Below, in pieces: positions 25,395 through 34,347 of a DNA stretch of 64,000 nucleotides. A model generated the notes under the pieces. The model did not search any database, was not told the DNA's origin, and was given only the letters and a program-made list of their open reading frames with translations. Source of the DNA: UBA10438 sp044238605 (lineage in GTDB: Bacteria; Bacteroidota; Ignavibacteria; Kapaibacteriales; Kapaibacteriaceae); the NCBI GenBank assembly GCA_044238605.1, contig JBIICY010000008.1, forward strand, positions 1 to 64,000, written 5' to 3'. Both the position numbers and the translations under genes were made by a program. Numbering within the stretch: position 1 is the first letter of the stretch; each line of letters opens with the position of its first letter.

Positions 25395-27393
25395 TCGCAC
25401 GCCGAATCGACTCGCGAGCGAACAATCGCCGTATCTGCTTCAGCATGCTTACAACCCTGTGGATTGGTATCCATGGGGTGACGAAGCATTCGAGCGGGCA
25501 CGTACAGAGAATAAGCCAATCTTTGTAAGCATTGGCTACGCTACATGCCACTGGTGTCATGTAATGGAGCGCGAGTCGTTCGAAGACGATGCCGTTGCCG
25601 AGTATCTGAACAACAACTTCATCAGCATCAAGGTAGACCGTGAAGAACGTCCAGACGTTGATGCGATGTGCATGGATGTGTGTCAGACATTAACAGGACA
25701 CGGCGGCTGGCCCCTTACCATCATTATGGATGCTGAGAAGCGTCCGTTCTTTGCCGGCACATATTTCCCTCGCTATTCCGTTGGGAACCGCCTAGGATTT
25801 CTCGACGTGCTCGCGCGCCTCAAAGAAGTCTGGGTGCTCGATCATCAGAAGGTGGTTGAGACAGCATCGATGATCGTGCAGGCACTGCGCGATCAGGCCC
25901 AGGCCAGTTTCGTGGGCGATGTTCCCATGAACGTCTTCGAGGTCGTAGCAGACCATCACAAGCGTACGTTCGATGAAACGTTCGGCGGGTTTGGTTCTCA
26001 GCCAAAGTTCCCATCACCTCATCATCTGCTGTTGCTGCTGCGCATTGCTCACAGGACAAACGACAAGGGACTGCTGAGCATGGTATGCTCTACACTTGAC
26101 GCTTGGCGATCAGGGGGCATCTACGATCAGGTAGGGTTTGGCATGCACCGCTACAGCACAGACCGTGAGTGGAAGGTGCCACACTTTGAGAAGATGCTCT
26201 ACGACCAGGCCATGGCAATGATGGCTTACACCGAAGCCTGGCAGATGACGCGGGATAGTGTCTACGAAACAGTCGTGATGGAGATTGCGCAGTTTCTCAT
26301 GCGCGAGATGACGAGTGAGGAAGGGGCGTTTTATTCGGCTCAGGACGCCGACTCCGAGGGCGAGGAAGGCAAGTACTATGTGTGGACGCATGACGAACTG
26401 CATGGGATGTCGGATGCTCTCAAAACGCTACTGAACGTGCGTATCGACGGAAACTTCCATGACGAAGCGTCGGGCCATCCCATGCCATCGAACATTTTGC
26501 ATGTGCGCCCAACGAATCTGAGAGAGCTGCTCAACAATGAAGAATGGCGAATGCTGCGTCCGCAGCTTCTGCAGCAGCGCCTCACAAGGGTGCGTCCACT
26601 TACCGATGACAAAGTCCTGGCCGACTGGAACGGCCTGATGATCGGGGCGCTGGCCAAGGCAGCACGGGCCTTCGATAACGACATTCTGCTCGACATGGCC
26701 GTTGCGGCGTATGCGGCATTTGCTCAGCCCCTTGCATGCCATCGGATGCGGAATGGAGATATAGCTGTAGACCCAATGCTTGACGATGTAGCGGCAATGG
26801 GGTGGGCAGCATGCGAGCTGTATCAGACAACCGGCGCAAGTGGGTATCTGGTTGATGCATGTCAAAGTGCCGACCGCATACTACACGAGTTTGCAGATGA
26901 GAACGGGGCGCTGTACACTGTAAACGAGCATGTGAAGGACATTCCTGTTCGACAAAAGAACGGCTTTGATAGTGCCTATCCATCAGGCAACAGCATGGCC
27001 GCGATGCTCTTCTCCGCCCTTGGATCGATATGCAATGAGCCCCGGTACCGTGAAGCCGCGCGAACATGCGTGCAGACATATGGTGCTCAGCTTGGTCAGT
27101 TCGGGCCGGGATACTGCATGCTTCTGTGTGCGTGGGACGGTATTGCAAGCGATCCAAAGGAAATTGCCCTCAACGGCAGCCTCGATGAGCAACCCTTCAA
27201 CGAGCTCGTCCGCGAGTATACATCTGCCTATGAGCCGTCCGCAGTCTTTGTTCATCTGCCCCAAGACGATGTTGCACGGGAGCTTTTAGCAAAGGCGGCC
27301 TATCCGTTCGATACAGCACCGCCAAACAGCATCCTGGTCTGCAGTGGTTATACGTGCGATCTCCCTCGGGTAGTGCCGAATAACCCAGCATGA
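25384..27393 (+). CDS. DUF255 thioredoxin-fold/(alpha/alpha)6-barrel protein (YyaL/SSP411-like)
   Basis: 669 aa. The N-terminal thioredoxin-like domain carries the family opening NRLASEQSPYLLQHAYNPVDW and the redox motif ATCHWCHVM. The remainder (about residues 170-669) is an (alpha/alpha)6 toroid like N-acylglucosamine 2-epimerases, with PKFPSPHHLLLLLR and HFEKMLYDQAM. It belongs with bacterial YyaL and animal SPATA20; the biochemical role is not established. It overlaps the threonine dehydrogenase gene. Confidence 0.93.
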   Translation: MQDNRTPNRLASEQSPYLLQHAYNPVDWYPWGDEAFERARTENKPIFVSIGYATCHWCHVMERESFEDDAVAEYLNNNFISIKVDREERPDVDAMCMDVCQTLTGHGGWPLTIIMDAEKRPFFAGTYFPRYSVGNRLGFLDVLARLKEVWVLDHQKVVETASMIVQALRDQAQASFVGDVPMNVFEVVADHHKRTFDETFGGFGSQPKFPSPHHLLLLLRIAHRTNDKGLLSMVCSTLDAWRSGGIYDQVGFGMHRYSTDREWKVPHFEKMLYDQAMAMMAYTEAWQMTRDSVYETVVMEIAQFLMREMTSEEGAFYSAQDADSEGEEGKYYVWTHDELHGMSDALKTLLNVRIDGNFHDEASGHPMPSNILHVRPTNLRELLNNEEWRMLRPQLLQQRLTRVRPLTDDKVLADWNGLMIGALAKAARAFDNDILLDMAVAAYAAFAQPLACHRMRNGDIAVDPMLDDVAAMGWAACELYQTTGASGYLVDACQSADRILHEFADENGALYTVNEHVKDIPVRQKNGFDSAYPSGNSMAAMLFSALGSICNEPRYREAARTCVQTYGAQLGQFGPGYCMLLCAWDGIASDPKEIALNGSLDEQPFNELVREYTSAYEPSAVFVHLPQDDVARELLAKAAYPFDTAPPNSILVCSGYTCDLPRVVPNNPA

Positions 27394-27405
27394 TGCTGGA
27401 GTCCG

Positions 27406-27413
27406 TACTTTTG
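27406..27413 (+). promoter_or_regulatory. -7 box TACTTTTG 5 nt before the folD start
   Basis: Exact TAnnTTTG in the 25-bp gap between the DUF255 gene and folD; five bases to the ATG, again suggesting a leaderless message. Confidence 0.5.
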
Positions 27414-27418
27414 CATCC

Positions 27419-28300
27419 ATGGCAGTTCTGATCGACGGAAATTCACTCGCAGCGCAGATCCGCGAAGAGGTACGTGAAGAAGTTAACGCACTTACCAGCA
27501 CGCGTGGAATAACACCTGGACTCAATCTCTTGCTTGTTGGCGAAGATCCGGCAAGTGCGGTCTATGTGCGCAATAAGGGAAAGGACTGCGAAAAGGTTGG
27601 CATACAATCAACAATCCTCAGGCTGCCCGAAACAGCATCAGAACAAGAAGTGCTTGATGTGGTTCACGCATGGAATGCCGACAGCTCGGTTCACGGGATC
27701 CTGGTTCAGCTGCCACTGCCGAAACATATCAATGAACATCGCGTGATAAATGCGATATCGCCGTTGAAGGATGTGGATGGATTCCATCCCGAAAGCGCCG
27801 GTAAGGTGATGATCGGGCTTGATGGATTTATTCCGTGCACTCCGCATGGCGTTCTGGAAATGCTGCGCCGGTACAACATTGAAACATCAGGCAAGCATGC
27901 CGTGATTGTTGGACGTAGCAATATCGTAGGCAAGCCCCTTGCAATACTTCTTGCGCAAAAGAGAACACCTGGTAATGCCACGGTTACGATATGTCATACC
28001 GGAACGCCAGACATCGCGCAGTATACGCGCACGGCAGATATTCTGATCAGCGCAGTTGGACATCACGGCGTGATTACAAAGGACCACGTTAAGCCCGGTG
28101 CTGTGGTAATCGATGTTGGTATCAACCGGATAACCCTGCCCGACGGTACCACGAAGCTCGTTGGTGATGTGCTCTTTGATGAAGTAGAACCAATCGCTCA
28201 GGCAATCACCCCAGTGCCCGGAGGTGTTGGCCCAATGACGCGTGCAATGCTGCTGCGTAACACGCTCAAGGCCGCACAGGCAGTAGGGGGCCAGCTGTGA
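27419..28300 (+). CDS. folD: Bifunctional methylenetetrahydrofolate dehydrogenase/cyclohydrolase
   Basis: Interconverts 5,10-methylene-, methenyl- and 10-formyl-THF in the cytoplasm. The 293-aa sequence shows GLNLLLVGEDPASAVYVRNKGKDCEK with the catalytic Lys region, the VQLPLPKHI block, KDVDGFHPESAGK, the NADP site VIVGRSNIVGKPLA and the closing PVPGGVGPMTRAML. Its GTGA junction with the next gene implies coupled translation. It supplies the substrate of the reductase domain encoded at 17049-18887. Confidence 0.96.
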   Translation: MAVLIDGNSLAAQIREEVREEVNALTSTRGITPGLNLLLVGEDPASAVYVRNKGKDCEKVGIQSTILRLPETASEQEVLDVVHAWNADSSVHGILVQLPLPKHINEHRVINAISPLKDVDGFHPESAGKVMIGLDGFIPCTPHGVLEMLRRYNIETSGKHAVIVGRSNIVGKPLAILLAQKRTPGNATVTICHTGTPDIAQYTRTADILISAVGHHGVITKDHVKPGAVVIDVGINRITLPDGTTKLVGDVLFDEVEPIAQAITPVPGGVGPMTRAMLLRNTLKAAQAVGGQL

Positions 28301-29055
28301 AACGTCAGCAACTCGAAGTCCTGCATCACGATTCAGACATCGTGGTTGTCAATAAACCGTCCGGACTTCTCTCGATTCCGGACCGTTATGATGCAACACT
28401 GCCGAGCGTAAAGACCCTTGTGCGCGAAAGGTTCGGTACGTCCTACCCTGTGCACCGCCTCGACCGTGAAACATCGGGGGTGCTGGTAGTCGCGCTCAAC
28501 CCTGATTCGCACCGAGCGCTTAATACGCAGTTTGAGCAGCACACGGTGCGCAAGACCTACCTTGCTATCGTTTCTGGTATCGTAGATCGCGACACGATAG
28601 ACATTGACATCCCGATCATGCCCGATCCACGCCGAAAGGGGCTGATGAAGCCGTCTGCACGCGGGAAGGAAGCACGCACAATTCTGCGAGTGATAGAGAA
28701 GTTTCGACTTGCCACACTTGTAGAGTGTGACCTCATCACCGGACGCCAGCATCAGATCCGTGTGCACTGTTCAGCTATCGGACATCCTCTCTTGGTCGAT
28801 GCCGATTACGGCACGTCAAAGGCGTTCATGCTTTCGTCGATCAAACGCAAATTCAATCTTGCCAAGGGGCAAGATGAACGTCCGATCATCGACAGGTTAA
28901 CCCTGCATGCAGCAAAGCTCTCATTTGTCCATCCAACAAGTGGGGAAGAGATGAACTTTAGTGCTGAACCACCGAAGGACTTCAACGCTACACTTCAGGT
29001 CCTGCGTAAGTATGCCGCCCCATATGCCTCGGCATTCGATGCCGAGTTCTTCTAA
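28297..29055 (+). CDS. RluA-family pseudouridine synthase
   Basis: 252 aa, GTG start overlapping the folD stop. Conserved blocks are VVVNKPSGLLSIP, the catalytic HRLDRETSGVLVVAL with the active Asp, KTYLAIVSG, and TGRQHQIRVHCSAIGHPLLVDADYG. There is no S4 domain, so it is a RluA/TruC/RluE-like minimal enzyme; whether it acts on rRNA or tRNA cannot be told. Confidence 0.92.
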   Translation: MKRQQLEVLHHDSDIVVVNKPSGLLSIPDRYDATLPSVKTLVRERFGTSYPVHRLDRETSGVLVVALNPDSHRALNTQFEQHTVRKTYLAIVSGIVDRDTIDIDIPIMPDPRRKGLMKPSARGKEARTILRVIEKFRLATLVECDLITGRQHQIRVHCSAIGHPLLVDADYGTSKAFMLSSIKRKFNLAKGQDERPIIDRLTLHAAKLSFVHPTSGEEMNFSAEPPKDFNATLQVLRKYAAPYASAFDAEFF

Positions 29056-29058
29056 GCT

Positions 29059-30528
29059 GTGTACCGCGTCGCACGATACGTTGTCTATTCGCTTCTGCTC
29101 CTCCTCGCCTTCCGGCAGGATGTCTATATCGCCAACAACCCACTGCAGGAAGACGGCTATTACTCGTTAACTGTTGCCAGAAATCTGGCACGTGGAAACG
29201 GATACACCATCGACGGCTCAATGCCTACGAGCGGCTTTCAGCCCCTGGTGACCACTGTTAGCTCTCTTTGCTTTATGGCCTCAGGCGGTGACCGCATAGG
29301 TGGCCTCCGACTCTATCTGGTGCTCTCTCTTATCGTGCATGCTCTATGTGCATGGGTGTTCGCGCGGGTTGTTTCGCAGCTTGTGCCAGATAAAGGCATC
29401 GTTCCATGGTTGCCAGCAGTGGAGCTTTGGTATCTGGTATCGCTCTACATGTTTACGCTGCATTTCAACGGACTTGAAACAGGCGTGCTACTCCTGGGAT
29501 ACGGACTCCTTGTTCTGCACCTGCTTTCCATGCCTGCCTCGCCAAAACGTGCATGGGCGCTTACGCTTGGCGTGCTGCTCGGACTCATGATCCTAACGCG
29601 TATCGATGTGCTGGTGCCTGCCTCGGTGCTTCTGCTCTGGCTGCTACTGCGAGAGCCATCCGTGCGCAAGGGTGATATTCTCCTTGCCGCCATAGCAACC
29701 GGGTTGATCATTTTACCGTGGTTTGCCTATATCTACACCACCTTTGGCACCATTATGCCATCTGGAGGTGCAGCTCAGTCATCGATGGTCTTTACAGCCG
29801 AACGCGTGGAGCAGGCCTTCATGAACATCGCCGAGGCGCTCGTACCATTTGCGTTTATGCGCTTCCATCTCTTCTCAAGCTTTTGGGGCGAGGTAGCACG
29901 ACTTGTGCTGTTCGTTGCGCTTGTGCCGGTGATGTGGGGTGCTGCGAAGTACGTCCGTAGTATGATATCTACTCAGGCACGGGGCAGTTTGGGAGTGTTC
30001 TTCATCGGCATCATTGCGATGTGCTTGTATTACGTGCTCACAAACTTTGCCACATGGCACTATACGAGGTACTTCGCCCCACTCGCTTACGGTATAACTC
30101 TGCTGGTGGTAGTGGCATTCATTAACAGCCCCCTACACCATCGCATCAAACACCTCGTTGTTGCCGGGTACGCACTTCTGTTCCTGGGAGTTGTAGGCTC
30201 CATGCTGCTCGGGAAAGGGGCTGGTAACGAAATGGTGGTAGATCAGCTAGCCCTGGTTCAACGGTTCGTGCCATCAGCCGATGAGGTAGCGTCAGGTCAG
30301 ACCGGTACGCTGGGCTATATGCGCGACCATGTTCTGAACATCGACGGAAAGGTCAATCACGAAGCACTAATGCGTCTTGGAGCAATTCCCGAGTATTTGG
30401 CCGAGCGAAACGTGCGCTGGTTCTGTGATGAACCCGAGCTGATCGAGAAATTTTTGGGTCATGATTGGCCGCGGCACGGATGGCGTATTATCGGTCAAAA
30501 AGGTAACTTTGTTTTGTTGCGCAGATAA
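29059..30528 (+). CDS. Polytopic GT-C-like membrane protein
   Basis: 489 aa, GTG start 4 bp after the pseudouridine synthase stop. Ten or more hydrophobic segments; after the first comes a lumenal loop with EDGYYSLTVARNLARGNGYTI and SGFQPL, the acidic-residue arrangement typical of GT-C glycosyltransferases (ArnT/PMT-like) that use lipid-linked sugars. The C-terminal about 90 residues are soluble and periplasmic. A role in envelope glycan or protein glycosylation is inferred; acceptor unknown. Confidence 0.75.
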   Translation: MYRVARYVVYSLLLLLAFRQDVYIANNPLQEDGYYSLTVARNLARGNGYTIDGSMPTSGFQPLVTTVSSLCFMASGGDRIGGLRLYLVLSLIVHALCAWVFARVVSQLVPDKGIVPWLPAVELWYLVSLYMFTLHFNGLETGVLLLGYGLLVLHLLSMPASPKRAWALTLGVLLGLMILTRIDVLVPASVLLLWLLLREPSVRKGDILLAAIATGLIILPWFAYIYTTFGTIMPSGGAAQSSMVFTAERVEQAFMNIAEALVPFAFMRFHLFSSFWGEVARLVLFVALVPVMWGAAKYVRSMISTQARGSLGVFFIGIIAMCLYYVLTNFATWHYTRYFAPLAYGITLLVVVAFINSPLHHRIKHLVVAGYALLFLGVVGSMLLGKGAGNEMVVDQLALVQRFVPSADEVASGQTGTLGYMRDHVLNIDGKVNHEALMRLGAIPEYLAERNVRWFCDEPELIEKFLGHDWPRHGWRIIGQKGNFVLLRR

Positions 30529-30567
30529 CGAACGCATCACACTACTAACCAACCATCTCCTAGACTC

Positions 30568-31116
30568 ATGATTGTTGTACTCTTTGGTGCCCCTGGCGTG
30601 GGCAAGGGAACTCAGGCTGTTATTCTTGCTCAAAAGCTCGGCATTGCGCATCTGAGCACAGGAGATGCTTTCAGGGCTGCAATCAAGAATCAGACACCCG
30701 TTGGCATGATGGCGAAGGGATATGTAGACGCCGGCGACCTTGTCCCGGATGATGTGGTAGCCCGTATCGTGGAAGAAGCCATGAATGGTGATGAGTTTGC
30801 CAAAGGCTGCATTCTAGACGGATTTCCTCGCACACGTGCGCAGGCAGACGCACTGCAGGCATTACTGGCAACAAAGGGGCAGGCTGTGGACAAGGTTGTG
30901 AACCTTGAGGTGGACGACGAGACCATCATCGCGCGACTGTTACAGCGTGGCCGTGCTGATGACCAAGAGGATATTATCCGCAACCGCCTGTCAGTGTATA
31001 ACGCGGAAACTGCACCGCTCCTTGAATATTACAGCGACCTTGGCCTGCTAACCAGTGTTGACGGAATAGGCGAGGTAGAAGACGTCTCTGGCCGTATTGT
31101 AAACGTCTTGAAGTAA
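30568..31116 (+). CDS. adk: Adenylate kinase
   Basis: Catalyses ATP + AMP = 2 ADP. P-loop GAPGVGKGTQ near the N-terminus, AMP-binding LSTGDAFRAA and LDGFPRTRAQADAL, and a short LID (RGRADDQEDIIRNRL) with no zinc cysteines, so it is the short form. 182 aa. No clear Shine-Dalgarno. Confidence 0.96.
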   Translation: MIVVLFGAPGVGKGTQAVILAQKLGIAHLSTGDAFRAAIKNQTPVGMMAKGYVDAGDLVPDDVVARIVEEAMNGDEFAKGCILDGFPRTRAQADALQALLATKGQAVDKVVNLEVDDETIIARLLQRGRADDQEDIIRNRLSVYNAETAPLLEYYSDLGLLTSVDGIGEVEDVSGRIVNVLK

Positions 31117-31120
31117 ACTT

Positions 31121-31136
31121 TTCCACAATTGTGGAA
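31121..31136. promoter_or_regulatory. Perfect 16-bp palindrome TTCCACAATTGTGGAA
   Basis: Lies 12 bp upstream of the TAACTTTG box, overlapping the expected -33 region of the OmpA-type gene promoter, so it is well placed as a repressor or activator operator. There is no U-run after it, arguing against a terminator. A half-site, ATTGTGGAAAA, recurs at about 32674 after the same gene. Confidence 0.6.
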
Positions 31137-31148
31137 TACTTTTTGATG

Positions 31149-31156
31149 TAACTTTG
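31149..31156 (+). promoter_or_regulatory. -7 box TAACTTTG for the OmpA-type gene
   Basis: Exact TAnnTTTG, 50 nt upstream of the chosen start at 31207 and just downstream of the palindrome at 31121-31136. Confidence 0.5.
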
Positions 31157-31206
31157 GCGAGTTGGAATCAACTCATAGGGACCGAATGAACATCGAAAGG
31201 TTCATA

Positions 31207-32625
31207 ATGAATAAGCACACGTTAACAGTTTCCGTGTTGCTCGCAGTTCTTGTTGCCATCATGGCCCCAATGAACGCACAAACGCGTAAGGGTGATATAT
31301 CTGCTTCCGCTAGCTATTCAGCGCTGTTCTACCGTGGTGATTTTGTGTCCGACCGTGCCGGAGATGGCGGGCTGTTTACGCTGTCCTACAACACATCTGA
31401 CCGATTCTGGATTGAAGGTCGAATTGGATTTGGCGCCTATCATTGGCAGACAAACCCCACACTGATCAAAAAGTTTGCAGATTATTACGGCCCATCTGCC
31501 GCACTTGGAGGCGTGTACCCGGGTTCTACGGTTAAGATTGAATCTCAGAATCAGGCCAGTCTTACGGCATTAGATGTAACATTTGGCTACGTTCTTGTGC
31601 AGAATACGTCGTTTGTACCGTTCGTCACCGGCGGCTTTGGTCTTGTGAGCTTTCGTCCATCCAACACCTCCGGCGGTGAGTCGCTGCCGAACTACCAGAA
31701 CGGCGTCTATCCATCCTCGGTGGCATGTATCCCACTCGGTGTGGGAGTGCTTGTTCCCATTGCCGACCAGCTGTCTCTGTCTGCAAGGTACGATCACCGG
31801 TTTGTGTTCTCGGGCTACCTGGATGACTATGAAGTCCGTGGTGCCAACGATGGCCTCTCGGCACTCTCTATCGGATTGTCCTACAGATTTAGCGATCGCG
31901 CCGAGCAAGGGGGTAAGGGGCAGTACTGGTGCGAACAATGCTCAACTTGGTACGATGTGAACAACTGTGCGATCTGCGCAACCCAGAATTGTGAGATCTG
32001 CAAACAGCGTAAAGCTCATCAGGACGATCTAGCTGATAGCCAACAGCCAGCTGTTCCTACACAGCAGCAAGTTCAACCCCAGCAGCAAGTTCAACCCCAG
32101 CAGCCTATACAACCCGAGCCACCAGCACCAGAGGTGGCCCCAGAACCGGAGCCCGCGCCTGCTCCAGCGCCTGCTCCTGCTCCTGCTTCTGCAAAGGAGC
32201 AGCCCATGCGTGAGGCTGGCTCCAGTAAGAAGCTCAATGCGCAGGGTATCCGATTCAACGTTAACTCCGATGTGATCGATTTTACCGATCCAACAACGAA
32301 GACACGCATGGATGAAATGCTGGATTACCTCACACAGGATTGCGATGATCTCGAAGTGCTTGTTGAGGGCCATGCTTCGGTAGACGGACCAGCAAAACGC
32401 AATCAGGAATTGTCGGCGTTACGAGCCCGGGCAGTGGCAAAGTGGCTGCTCGAAAACGGTGTTCCTTCTGAACGCATAAAGGGTGCAATTGGGTATGGAT
32501 CTTCTATGCCGAAAGTGTCGGACCCGCTACCTTCCGTTGCTCGTAAAATGACAAAACAACAGCTCGAAGCCATTCGCGAACAAAATAGACGCATTGAATT
32601 GTCTGTTCTAAAAGATTGCGAATAA
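31207..32625 (+). CDS. OmpA-type outer-membrane protein with a three-CxxC insert
   Basis: 472 aa. Signal peptide (MNKHTLTVSVLLAVLVAIM, cleavage after MNA), then an eight-stranded-barrel-like region to about residue 230. Next is a cysteine cluster with three CxxC pairs (CEQC, CAIC, CEIC, residues 242-265), a Gln/Pro/Ala linker (275-330) and a C-terminal OmpA peptidoglycan-binding domain (about 345-470, VEGHASVDGPAKRNQELSALRA). The cluster looks like a zinc-ribbon-type or redox module, unusual between barrel and OmpA domain. The DNA of the linker contains short direct repeats. An upstream in-frame ATG at 31186 is possible. Confidence 0.88.
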   Translation: MNKHTLTVSVLLAVLVAIMAPMNAQTRKGDISASASYSALFYRGDFVSDRAGDGGLFTLSYNTSDRFWIEGRIGFGAYHWQTNPTLIKKFADYYGPSAALGGVYPGSTVKIESQNQASLTALDVTFGYVLVQNTSFVPFVTGGFGLVSFRPSNTSGGESLPNYQNGVYPSSVACIPLGVGVLVPIADQLSLSARYDHRFVFSGYLDDYEVRGANDGLSALSIGLSYRFSDRAEQGGKGQYWCEQCSTWYDVNNCAICATQNCEICKQRKAHQDDLADSQQPAVPTQQQVQPQQQVQPQQPIQPEPPAPEVAPEPEPAPAPAPAPAPASAKEQPMREAGSSKKLNAQGIRFNVNSDVIDFTDPTTKTRMDEMLDYLTQDCDDLEVLVEGHASVDGPAKRNQELSALRARAVAKWLLENGVPSERIKGAIGYGSSMPKVSDPLPSVARKMTKQQLEAIREQNRRIELSVLKDCE

Positions 32626-32686
32626 AGGCACTTAGAGTTCTATGAACGACAATTCATAGAATATTCATAGGTAATTGTGGAAAACT

Positions 32687-32740
32687 CCCCAATTTGCGGC
32701 CCCTTCGATCGTCCGAAGGGGTCCCGACTTGGGGATTTTT
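32687..32740 (+). terminator. Nested-stem intrinsic terminator
   Basis: Inner stem CCCCTTCG (32700-32707) with CGAAGGGG (32714-32721), outer stem CCCCAA (32687-32692) with TTGGGG (32729-32734), followed by ATTTTT. It terminates the OmpA-type gene before rlpA. Confidence 0.85.
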
Positions 32741-32812
32741 CATTCTTGGTGGCAGTGTAGGGTGACTGCACACTGAGTCAATGCTTCTGGACAACTACAG
32801 GAGGATTACCCT

Positions 32813-33499
32813 ATGAAGAAGATACTTTCTCTCGGCGTGTTCGCTCGCATAGCGATCTTCGTTGTTGTTGTTGTGCTTGTTATGTCGGTTAGTTTGTTGG
32901 TTCAGGCACACGACGCTCCTACACCGGTTGTTGAAGCTGCTGAAGTTGTAACACCGGAACCAGCACCAGTTGTTGAACAGCTTGAGATGTCCGACGTTCC
33001 GGATGGCCTCGCTTCGTGGTATGGTGCAGATTTTCACGGGCGGCGCACAGCCAGTGGCGCGCGCTACGACATGAACGAACTTACCGCAGCACACAAGACG
33101 CTTCCATTTGGAACACTGCTGCGCGTCGTAAATGAGCAAACCGGTAAGGCCGTGCTCGTAGAAGTAACAGACAGGGGGCCGTTCGTAAAGCGCCGCGTTG
33201 TAGACTTATCGCGTGCAGCTGCCAAGTTCCTGAACGTGTCGGTAAGCCCCGTTGCCGTTGATGCGATCCGCAAGGACGACGTTCTGCGGTTCTATGAGAA
33301 CAACGATTCTACCTATATGGTCTTTTCCAGTGACTTCAAGCCCCTTGCCGTTCGCAGGCAGGCATTGTCCATGATCGGACAGCCGGGCTCCCTTACGTCA
33401 ACTGTTGGGTCCCTCAACACCGGCGAGCAGGTCCTTGTTAGCGTCAACCAGAAGGGCCGCCTAACATACAGCCGCGTACAGGTCGATACAGTTCTCTAG
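32813..33499 (+). CDS. RlpA-like septal protein (lytic transglycosylase fold)
   Basis: 228 aa. The N-terminus is a single membrane or signal segment (residues 10-30), then a Pro/Val/Glu-rich linker and the double-psi beta-barrel RlpA domain with GLASWYGADFHGRRTASG, LTAAHKTLPFGTLLRV and VTDRGPFVKRRVVDLS. RlpA proteins cleave denuded glycan strands at the septum in some species. No SPOR domain follows. A strong AGGAGG (32799-32804) lies 8 nt before the ATG, one of the best ribosome sites in the window. Confidence 0.9.
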   Translation: MKKILSLGVFARIAIFVVVVVLVMSVSLLVQAHDAPTPVVEAAEVVTPEPAPVVEQLEMSDVPDGLASWYGADFHGRRTASGARYDMNELTAAHKTLPFGTLLRVVNEQTGKAVLVEVTDRGPFVKRRVVDLSRAAAKFLNVSVSPVAVDAIRKDDVLRFYENNDSTYMVFSSDFKPLAVRRQALSMIGQPGSLTSTVGSLNTGEQVLVSVNQKGRLTYSRVQVDTVL

Positions 33500-33588
33500 T
33501 TTTGCTCCTGAAATATTTTGCCAGTCTGAAACCTTTGGTGTGCAAAGGTTGTCGTAATAGGCGAACATCTTTTTTGGAGTATACCCGC

Positions 33589-34320
33589 ATGCGTTTGATC
33601 GTTGCAACCATAGCTCTGCTTGTTGTTGGAGCTACATCGTCTTTTGCCATAGACCTCGAAGAAGTAATCTCGAAGGCTAATGCTGCCCGTGGCGGCGAAA
33701 AGGCAATCAAGGCAATCTCGACAGTTGTGAAAGAAGGCACAATGTCGATGGCGCAGGGAATGGAATTGAATTTCACCGAGACCACCAAGCGTCCAAGCAA
33801 GTTCCGCATGGATATGAGCTTCCAAGGCATGGCTATTGTGCAGGCCTTCGACGGTACAACGGCCTGGAGTCTGAATCCGATGAACGGCGGAAAGCCGGAA
33901 AAGGCGGGCGCTGAAGAAGTGAAGAAGATGGTTGAGCAGGCCGACATGGACGGCGAGCTCATCGATTGGAAGAAGAAGGGCTATAAGCTTGAACTTGTTG
34001 GAACAGAAGATATCGACGGCTCAACAGCCTATAAGATCAAGTCGACAAAGGATGATGAAACGTCATTTATCTATATCGATGCAGTTACGTGGTTTCTGGC
34101 CAAGATCGACAAGAAGATGAGCATGATGGGTCAGGAAGCCGAAGTCGAGATGGTGTTCTCGAACTATCAGGACGTGAACGGCGTGCAAATGCCAATGCTT
34201 GTAGAGATCCGCTCTGATGGACAAACGATGGTGTCCATGTCGTATGCAAGCATCAAGGCCAACACAGACGTGCCGGATGCGCGCTTCGCATTCCCAAGCG
34301 AAGACGGAAACAAGAAGTAA
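33589..34320 (+). CDS. LolA-like secreted protein
   Basis: 243 aa with signal peptide MRLIVATIALLVVGATSSFA; the mature part is a beta-rich LolA/LolB-fold-like domain with repeated features such as FRMDMSFQGMAIVQAFDGTTAW and YKLELVGTEDIDGSTAY. This type is often annotated as outer membrane lipoprotein-sorting protein. The start was moved to the signal peptide, preceded by TTGGAG; an upstream frame from 33502 lacks such a signal. It is 27 bp before the BNR-repeat gene. Lys-rich, highly biased codons. Confidence 0.78.
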   Translation: MRLIVATIALLVVGATSSFAIDLEEVISKANAARGGEKAIKAISTVVKEGTMSMAQGMELNFTETTKRPSKFRMDMSFQGMAIVQAFDGTTAWSLNPMNGGKPEKAGAEEVKKMVEQADMDGELIDWKKKGYKLELVGTEDIDGSTAYKIKSTKDDETSFIYIDAVTWFLAKIDKKMSMMGQEAEVEMVFSNYQDVNGVQMPMLVEIRSDGQTMVSMSYASIKANTDVPDARFAFPSEDGNKK

Positions 34321-34347
34321 CCCTCTGCCCTAACTAGGGAACATCTC

